Positions 14,415 through 18,480 of a DNA stretch of 18,480 nucleotides are shown in pieces. The notes under the pieces are model-generated. The model did no database searches, had not been told where the DNA came from, and was given only the letters and a program-made list of their open reading frames with translations. Position numbers and translations under genes: made by a program. This DNA comes from an uncultured Campylobacter sp. (GTDB lineage Bacteria > Campylobacterota > Campylobacteria > Campylobacterales > Campylobacteraceae): the NCBI GenBank assembly GCA_938046705.1, contig CALIWP010000419.1, forward strand, positions 1-18,480, in the 5' to 3' direction. The first letter of the stretch is position 1. Every line of letters begins with the position of its first letter.

Positions 14415-16148
14415 ATGGCACTAGGTAAAGTTTCTTCGCTTGGCTTTGGTAGCCAGGTTTTAACGCAAGACGTTATAGATAAGCTAAAAGCCGCCGACGA
14501 AGCGGGTCAGATAAAACCCGTAACTGCTAAAATCACGGCAAATGCGACAAAACAAAAAGACCTAACGGCTCTAAAAACACTAATAAGCACTTTTCGCTCC
14601 TCGGTTTCAACATTAGCAGACGATAGCTCGTATCAAAAAAGAACCACTAGCTCAGATGGAAAGAGCGCAGATATAAGCGTAAGCGCTGGCGTCGCAGTAC
14701 AAGATATCGACATAGATGTTAAGCAATTAGCCAAAAAAGACGTTTATCAAAGTACTAAATTTGGCACCTCAAGCTCGTTTATTGGCAAAAACGGAACCTT
14801 TGGTATAAAAGTCGGAGACCAAACCTATAAAATCGAGGTTAAAAACTCCACTACGCTAGAAGAGCTAGCCGATAAGATCAACGAGGTCACAAACGGCGCC
14901 GTCTCGGCAAAAGCGATGAAGGTTGGCGGCGAAGATCCGTATCAGCTTATATTGCAGTCCAAAGAAACCGGTGCGGAAAATAAAGTCGAGATAACAAATG
15001 TCGATAGTGACGGCACGGCCCTAAGCGGCGCAAACGACGTTTTGCAAAAATTAGGCTGGGATAGCGCAAATATCGCAAACAACAAAATCTCAACCGCGCA
15101 AGACGCCGAGTTCGTATATAACGGCATCACGATAAAACGAAGCGGCAACGAGGTAAAAGATCTAAATTTAGGAATGACGATAAAGCTAAAAGATACGGGC
15201 AAGACGACTTTTAGCGTCAAAGAGGACACGAGCGCGATAAAAGAGAGTATGCAAAGCATGGTAACGGCGTATAATAATCTCGTAAACAACCTAAAAGTAG
15301 CTACCGATTATGATTCGGATACTAAAAAATCAGGCACCTTCCAAGGTGTGAGCGAGATAAATACGATAAAATCGACGCTAAATAAAATTTTGTTCGGCAA
15401 TCAGACCTATACCAAGGACAACGTGACCAAGACGGCAAATTTAGCCGACTACGGTCTAAGCCTAAATAAAGAAGGTTTGCTAGAGCTAGATAGCTCAAAA
15501 CTCGGCAAAAAACTAGATGAGGATTTGCAAAGCGTCCAAAAGATATTTGCCGGCGGCACTACCTACGGTACGGCTCAGGTTCTTAGCTCAAAACCGGTAG
15601 ACAGCGGAGCTCTCACTATCGGCGGCGACGATCTAGTGATAAACGGTAAAAAGATAAATTTAGCCGTTACGCCTGCGTCAAATTCGGCAAAAGAAAACGC
15701 GCTAGCGCTACTAAAAGCTATAAACGACGCCGGGATATCGGGCATACAAGCGACTCTAACCGCAAACGAAGACGGCATATCGCTAAAAACTATAAACGGT
15801 ACGGCGATAAGCATAAAGGGTTCTGCCGCGGCGCTAAATGCCGTGGGCTTTAGCGAATCGACCGTAACGCCGAAAAATACGACCGTAAACGGCATCTTTT
15901 CCTCGGCGAAAAAGACTATAGACGGGCTAATCAACTCAAAAAACGGCTCTTTAACCAAATACGGACAAAGCCTGATCGAGGAGAAAAAAACGCTCGATGC
16001 CGAAAAAGAAAAAACGCAAAAGTCGCTCGATGCAAAATACGCCACGATGGAAGAGCGATTTTTGGCATACGACAAGATCATCAGTAAGCTAAATAGCGAA
16101 TTTTCGTCGCTAAAATCGATGATCGAAGCCGAATATAACAAGAAATAA
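14415..16148 (+). CDS. fliD: Flagellar filament cap protein (hook-associated protein 2)
   Basis: FliD forms the cap at the filament tip and guides flagellin insertion. The 577-residue protein begins with the FliD N-terminal domain (SLGFGSQVLTQDVIDKLKAA, residues about 8-27). It ends with the C-terminal coiled-coil domain (KKTLDAEKEKTQKSLDAKYA, then MEERFLAYDKIISKLNSEFS). Two flagellin-IN-like modules are visible. One is around residues 125-190 (TFGIKVGDQTYKIEV, LEELADKINEV, LILQSKETG). A second lies around 395-475 (GALTIGGDDLVINGKKINL, ALLKAINDAGISGIQATLTA, ISLKTINGTAISI). It is somewhat shorter than C. jejuni FliD (about 640 residues). It sits between flaG and its likely chaperone genes. Confidence 0.96.
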   Translation: MALGKVSSLGFGSQVLTQDVIDKLKAADEAGQIKPVTAKITANATKQKDLTALKTLISTFRSSVSTLADDSSYQKRTTSSDGKSADISVSAGVAVQDIDIDVKQLAKKDVYQSTKFGTSSSFIGKNGTFGIKVGDQTYKIEVKNSTTLEELADKINEVTNGAVSAKAMKVGGEDPYQLILQSKETGAENKVEITNVDSDGTALSGANDVLQKLGWDSANIANNKISTAQDAEFVYNGITIKRSGNEVKDLNLGMTIKLKDTGKTTFSVKEDTSAIKESMQSMVTAYNNLVNNLKVATDYDSDTKKSGTFQGVSEINTIKSTLNKILFGNQTYTKDNVTKTANLADYGLSLNKEGLLELDSSKLGKKLDEDLQSVQKIFAGGTTYGTAQVLSSKPVDSGALTIGGDDLVINGKKINLAVTPASNSAKENALALLKAINDAGISGIQATLTANEDGISLKTINGTAISIKGSAAALNAVGFSESTVTPKNTTVNGIFSSAKKTIDGLINSKNGSLTKYGQSLIEEKKTLDAEKEKTQKSLDAKYATMEERFLAYDKIISKLNSEFSSLKSMIEAEYNKK

Positions 16149-16159
16149 AAGGTAAATTT

Positions 16160-16552
16160 ATGCAATACAACACTGCACACGCGGCGTATTCGCAAAACGC
16201 GGTAGGCGGCATCGAGTCGCCTACCAAGCTCATCGAAATGCTTTACGAGGGCGTTTTGAGATTTATTTTTAGAGCTAGAAAAGCGATGCAAGATAACGAC
16301 GTGGAGAAAAAAGTATATTTTATAAACCGCACGAACGCCATCTTTATCGAGCTTCTAAACTCATTAGACTACAACCAAGGTAACGTCGCGCACTATCTAA
16401 GCGGACTTTATACGAGGCAGATCCAACTGCTGTCGATGGCAAATATAAACAACGACGAGCAGAGCCTAAACGAGGTCGTGAGCGTAACCAAACAGCTACT
16501 TGAAGCATGGAAAGAGACGACTGGCGCGGGGCAAGCCGATGTGGCTGGATGA
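16160..16552 (+). CDS. fliS: Flagellin export chaperone
   Basis: FliS binds the C-terminus of flagellin in the cytoplasm and prevents early polymerisation. The 130-residue four-helix protein has the family start (AAYSQNAVGGIESPTKLIEM followed by LYEGVLRF, residues about 9-36). It also has VYFINRTNAIFIELLNSLDY and YLSGLYTRQIQLLSMANINN, all in register with FliS of Campylobacter. The ATG lies 11 bases after fliD with AAAGG upstream. Its end overlaps the next small gene by 14 bases, so the two are probably translated together. Confidence 0.94.
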   Translation: MQYNTAHAAYSQNAVGGIESPTKLIEMLYEGVLRFIFRARKAMQDNDVEKKVYFINRTNAIFIELLNSLDYNQGNVAHYLSGLYTRQIQLLSMANINNDEQSLNEVVSVTKQLLEAWKETTGAGQADVAG

Positions 16553-16757
16553 GCTAAAAATAGCCGTCGCTAACGATGACGCGGAGGCTATCGCGGCGCT
16601 AGCGGGCGAGACTCCTAGTAAATTTGACAGCCTAGAGGACGCCCTACAGGCTCAGGAGCTTCTGGGTGCAGCGATAAATTTGATACAAAAAAACAGAACC
16701 GAGCTCGGCAAAGAGCTAGAAAAACTAAAAAACGTAAAAAAATACATAGCGTCGTAA
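16539..16757 (+). CDS. Small FliT-like helical protein downstream of fliS
   Basis: A 72-residue protein if begun at ATG 16539 (MWLDELKIAVANDDAEAIAA). The open frame runs back to 16500, but those extra residues lie inside fliS in another frame and look unlike protein. It is acidic at the start and ends with two amphipathic helices (LEDALQAQELLGAAINLIQK and ELGKELEKLKNVKKYIAS). Small helical proteins at this place after fliS are common, and FliT, the FliD chaperone, is the obvious candidate. Sequence similarity is too weak for me to assign it. C. jejuni also has a small unnamed gene after fliS. It overlaps fliS by 14 bases and is followed at once by a terminator. Confidence 0.7.
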   Translation: MWLDELKIAVANDDAEAIAALAGETPSKFDSLEDALQAQELLGAAINLIQKNRTELGKELEKLKNVKKYIAS

Positions 16758-16787
16758 ATAATTTCTCAAATTTACGGCGCTTTTTAT
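16749..16787 (+). terminator. Rho-independent terminator of the flaG-fliD-fliS operon
   Basis: GCGTCGTAAAT (16749-16759) pairs with ATTTACGGCGC (16770-16780), 11 base pairs with one G-U, a 10-base loop, then TTTTT (16781-16785). The left arm includes the stop codon of the FliT-like gene. Confidence 0.85.
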
Positions 16788-16828
16788 CTCAAATTCCCTT
16801 CTAAATTTTATCCCGCAAAGGCAAAGAT

Positions 16829-17245
16829 ATGACGAAAAACGCTATAAAGGACGCTTTAAAAAATAGACTCGGCGCGGAAATAGCGGGCGATTTTAGAGTG
16901 CTGAAGGAGCACGAGCTAGCTAAATTTAACGATGAAGCGAATTTTGTCTTTGAAGGCGAGAGCGAGATATTGCGCGAGTTTTATATCTTTGCAGATACGG
17001 GCGCAGGCGATCTTTGGCTTGTCTGTTTAGATGACGGCAAGGTTGCTTTTTACGATCATGACGCGGGTTATCTTTGCGCGTCAAATTTGGTTAAATTTGA
17101 TCTGGATACAGCAGGCTGGCTTGAAGTCGCCGAGCTATTTGAAAAATTTGAAACCATAAATGAGCCAAACGACGAACAAAAATCCAAATTTAAGCTAGCC
17201 GTTAGCGCTGTATGTCCGCAAATTTTAGAAATTTGGGAAATTTAA
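16829..17245 (+). CDS. SUKH/SMI1-KNR4-like protein
   Basis: A 138-residue cytoplasmic protein without signal peptide or membrane segment. The stretch EFYIFADTGAGDLWLVCLDD (residues about 49-68), followed by GKVAFYDHDAGY and NLVKFDLDTAGWLEVAELFE, has the pattern of the SUKH (SMI1/KNR4) superfamily: an acidic/aromatic strand, a Gly-Asp-x-Trp turn and a strand ending in Asp-His-Asp. SUKH proteins often act as immunity proteins against secreted nuclease toxins, but many stand alone with no known partner. No toxin gene is visible here, so an immunity role is only a possibility. It follows the flagellar terminator and has AAAGGC before its ATG, so it is probably expressed separately. Confidence 0.65.
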   Translation: MTKNAIKDALKNRLGAEIAGDFRVLKEHELAKFNDEANFVFEGESEILREFYIFADTGAGDLWLVCLDDGKVAFYDHDAGYLCASNLVKFDLDTAGWLEVAELFEKFETINEPNDEQKSKFKLAVSAVCPQILEIWEI

Positions 17246-17460
17246 AATCAAATAGAACGCGCCTTGCGCCGTTTCAAATTTAAACCCAATTCCGCCTCGT
17301 CAAATTTGACCAAATTTTACTTCGCCACGCGGTCGCCGCAAACCTCAGCTTAAATTTACCCAAACCTCGCAAAACGCGCCGTCAAGATAGCGGTTTATCG
17401 CAACCAAACCCACGAATTTAAAAAATCTAAGCTAGCTAAATTTTATGAAATAAAAGTAGT
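17246..17460. other. Gap between the SUKH-like gene and rnpB
   Basis: 215 bases, AT-rich with several AAATTT hexamers. No open frame with a ribosome binding site and no strong terminator were seen. It is the downstream side of two converging transcripts. Confidence 0.5.
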
Positions 17461-17786
17461 AAGAGGCATGGCGATAAGCCGAGTTCTGTCGTGAGTGATT
17501 ATTTATCTACTCCAAATTTTACAATTTGGCTCTAGCGAAGGGTTTGACATAAGACTCAAAACCATCCCTTCTTGCTGCGAGTTGGGTTTATATAGCCGCC
17601 ACGCTTGCACGCCGCGCTGGTGGGCTCTTACTCCGCCGTTTCACCTTTACCGCCGAAGCGGCAGTTTGCTTTCTGTTACACTGTCCCTTGGGTCGCCCCA
17701 GCCATCCGTTAGATGGAACTCCGTCTTATTGCAGCTCGGACTTTCCTCTTTTGCCTACGCAAAAGCAATCACTTGCCATACCTTGG
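17461..17786 (-). ncRNA. rnpB: RNase P RNA (class A)
   Basis: Catalytic RNA that trims the 5' leader of tRNA precursors, working with the protein RnpA. On the minus strand it shows the universal blocks in order. GAGGAAAGTCCGAGCTGC lies near the 5' end (about 17733-17750). GTGAAACGGCGGAGTAAGAG followed by CCCACCAG lies in the middle. ACAGAACTCGGCTTATCGCC lies at the 3' end (about 17471-17490). The closing helix P1 can be drawn directly: GGTATGGC (17775-17782) pairs with GCCATGCC (17465-17472) over 8 base pairs with one G-U. This fixes both ends to within a few bases and gives about 325 nucleotides. A plus-strand open frame across this region (17495-17827) is spurious. Confidence 0.93.
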
Positions 17787-17791
17787 GCGCG

Positions 17792-17797
17792 ATTATA
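17792..17797 (-). promoter_or_regulatory. -10 element of rnpB
   Basis: A perfect TATAAT on the minus strand, 6 to 10 bases before the expected 5' end of RNase P RNA. It lies in the short gap after the stop of the membrane protein gene (17824). No clear -35 is seen. Confidence 0.6.
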
Positions 17798-17823
17798 ACT
17801 TTTTCGGGTTTAAGGATAGCTTT

Positions 17824-18420
17824 TTAACGCACGCTATAATGCCCTAAAGTATTTATTTGAATCATATTAAACTCGGGATATAAAATCACCTCATGATCAT
17901 ATTTTATCGGCTGCCCCCACGGTATATGATCCTCTTTGTGCCATATCTGTCTTTTGTCGTTCATTAACACGGTTAGGTTTAAATTTTCAGTCGAACCGTA
18001 AATCAAATACTCCCGACTGCCGGCATAGTGATAAAACGGGGCCGTCCACGATAGTTTCAATTCATGTAAATTTTTAGTTTGCGCTACACAGTCGGACTTT
18101 GGAACAAGATCATAGCCATCTAGCATCATCGTTTGTTGCGTTGCAGTAAAAGGCTTATCCGCTTTTATAAAATGCGTATAACAGATACAAGTCTGCCATT
18201 TATTAAAACAAACACCATCAGGAACCTTCTTGCGATATATCAGTAGAGTTTCGCCTTCTAAGCCCGTCAATGCTTTAAATTTAATCAAATCTCGATCTTT
18301 TACGTACGGAAATTTAAAAAACGGCGAAATTTGAATAGCTAAATACGCTATCAATAAGAAAAACAGTACAACAACTATAAAAAACGCCGCAATCTTAACA
18401 ACTCTGCTTAATATTTTCAA
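17824..18420 (-). CDS. Membrane-anchored protein of unknown function
   Basis: A 198-residue protein with one strong N-terminal membrane segment (VVKIAAFFIVVVLFFLLIAY, residues about 7-26) after a basic start, so the rest is probably periplasmic. The soluble part has cysteines near the middle (VCFNKWQTCICYTHF and a later DCVAQ) that could form disulfides. It also has an aromatic-rich end (WTAPFYHYAGSREYLIYGST, IWHKEDHIPWGQ). I do not recognise a family. The likely start is TTG at 18420, overlapping the stop of the upstream gene as TTGA, with AGGGATGG in front. This TTGA coupling is the same device used at the rsmD start. Its stop lies 27 bases before the rnpB -10 element. Confidence 0.65.
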   Translation of the reverse strand: MKILSRVVKIAAFFIVVVLFFLLIAYLAIQISPFFKFPYVKDRDLIKFKALTGLEGETLLIYRKKVPDGVCFNKWQTCICYTHFIKADKPFTATQQTMMLDGYDLVPKSDCVAQTKNLHELKLSWTAPFYHYAGSREYLIYGSTENLNLTVLMNDKRQIWHKEDHIPWGQPIKYDHEVILYPEFNMIQINTLGHYSVR

Positions 18421-18480
18421 TATCCATCCCTAATAAACTCTTTGCACGCCGCCAGCGCATAATCACCGCGCAAATTTAAA
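18417..18480 (-). CDS. C-terminal end of an unidentified gene cut by the window edge
   Basis: The minus strand encodes LNLRGDYALAACKEFIRDGY and then TGA, with no stop between the window edge and 18419. The TGA overlaps the TTG start of the next gene, which supports it as a real coding end. Twenty residues are too few to name the protein. Confidence 0.55.
   Translation of the reverse strand, partial: LNLRGDYALAACKEFIRDGY

Noticed and set aside
15575..16291. Minus-strand open frame of 238 codons
   Set aside because: It is opposite the well-supported fliD and fliS genes, with a Ser/Phe-rich translation typical of antisense frames.
17495..17827. Plus-strand open frame of 110 codons
   Set aside because: It is the antisense of the RNase P RNA gene, which is supported by conserved blocks and the P1 helix.
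1..18480. CRISPR array, insertion sequence, tRNA or prophage
   Set aside because: No regularly spaced repeats, transposase or integrase frames, tRNA-like cloverleaf or phage genes were seen on either strand.

Overview
The window is a composite of two unrelated bacterial genomes. Bases 1 to about 5390 look like a Gram-positive chromosome, probably an actinobacterium of the Coriobacteriia/Atopobium type (inference from gene order and a balanced base composition). The rest is a Campylobacter-like epsilonproteobacterium. It carries the flagellar order known from Campylobacter, Campylobacter-type sigma-28 and sigma-54 promoters, and the hexamer AAATTT scattered through nearly every gene and gap. 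I saw no AAATTT in the left part. Both kinds of organism live in the human mouth, so a mis-joined metagenome contig is the simplest reading.

Left block (1-5390, all minus strand, read from high to low coordinates): the C-terminal part of an ABC-F ATPase, a membrane site-2-type metalloprotease, scpA, scpB, an RluB-type pseudouridine synthase, a histidine-phosphatase-family enzyme and a cytidylate kinase whose C-terminus runs off the window. From the protease down the genes overlap or nearly touch, apart from a 63-base gap before the phosphatase. This is a chromosome-segregation and housekeeping operon.

Junction (about 5388-5397): the reading frame of Campylobacter atpB runs without a stop into the ABC-F tail. 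Both families can carry Gly-Ala-Ile at this point, so a short shared sequence probably joined them. The result looks like one 404-residue protein but is best treated as two partial genes.

Right block: atpB, a TauE/SafE-type membrane exporter, periplasmic Cu/Zn superoxide dismutase (sodC) with a clear terminator, and a TIGR02757-family protein. Next comes a minus-strand flagellar operon (gene of unknown function, rsmD-like, flgI, flgJ rod-binding domain, flgM, flgN-like, flgK). A divergent plus-strand filament operon follows (flaG, fliD, fliS, small FliT-like gene), closed by a terminator. Beyond it lie a SUKH/SMI1-like gene, the RNase P RNA gene rnpB (minus strand) and a membrane-anchored protein of unknown function translationally coupled to a gene cut by the window edge.

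The flagellar section shows readable regulatory logic. A sigma-54 site (GG-N10-GC) precedes flgI. A sigma-28 site sits in front of flgM, with its -35 over the flgJ stop codon, and another sits in front of flaG. This fits the known Campylobacter scheme: sigma-54 drives rod, ring and hook genes, and FlgM, itself under sigma-28, limits sigma-28 activity until the hook is finished. FlgN, FliS and the FliT-like protein are the predicted export chaperones for FlgK, flagellin and FliD. I found no CRISPR array, transposase, tRNA or phage gene.
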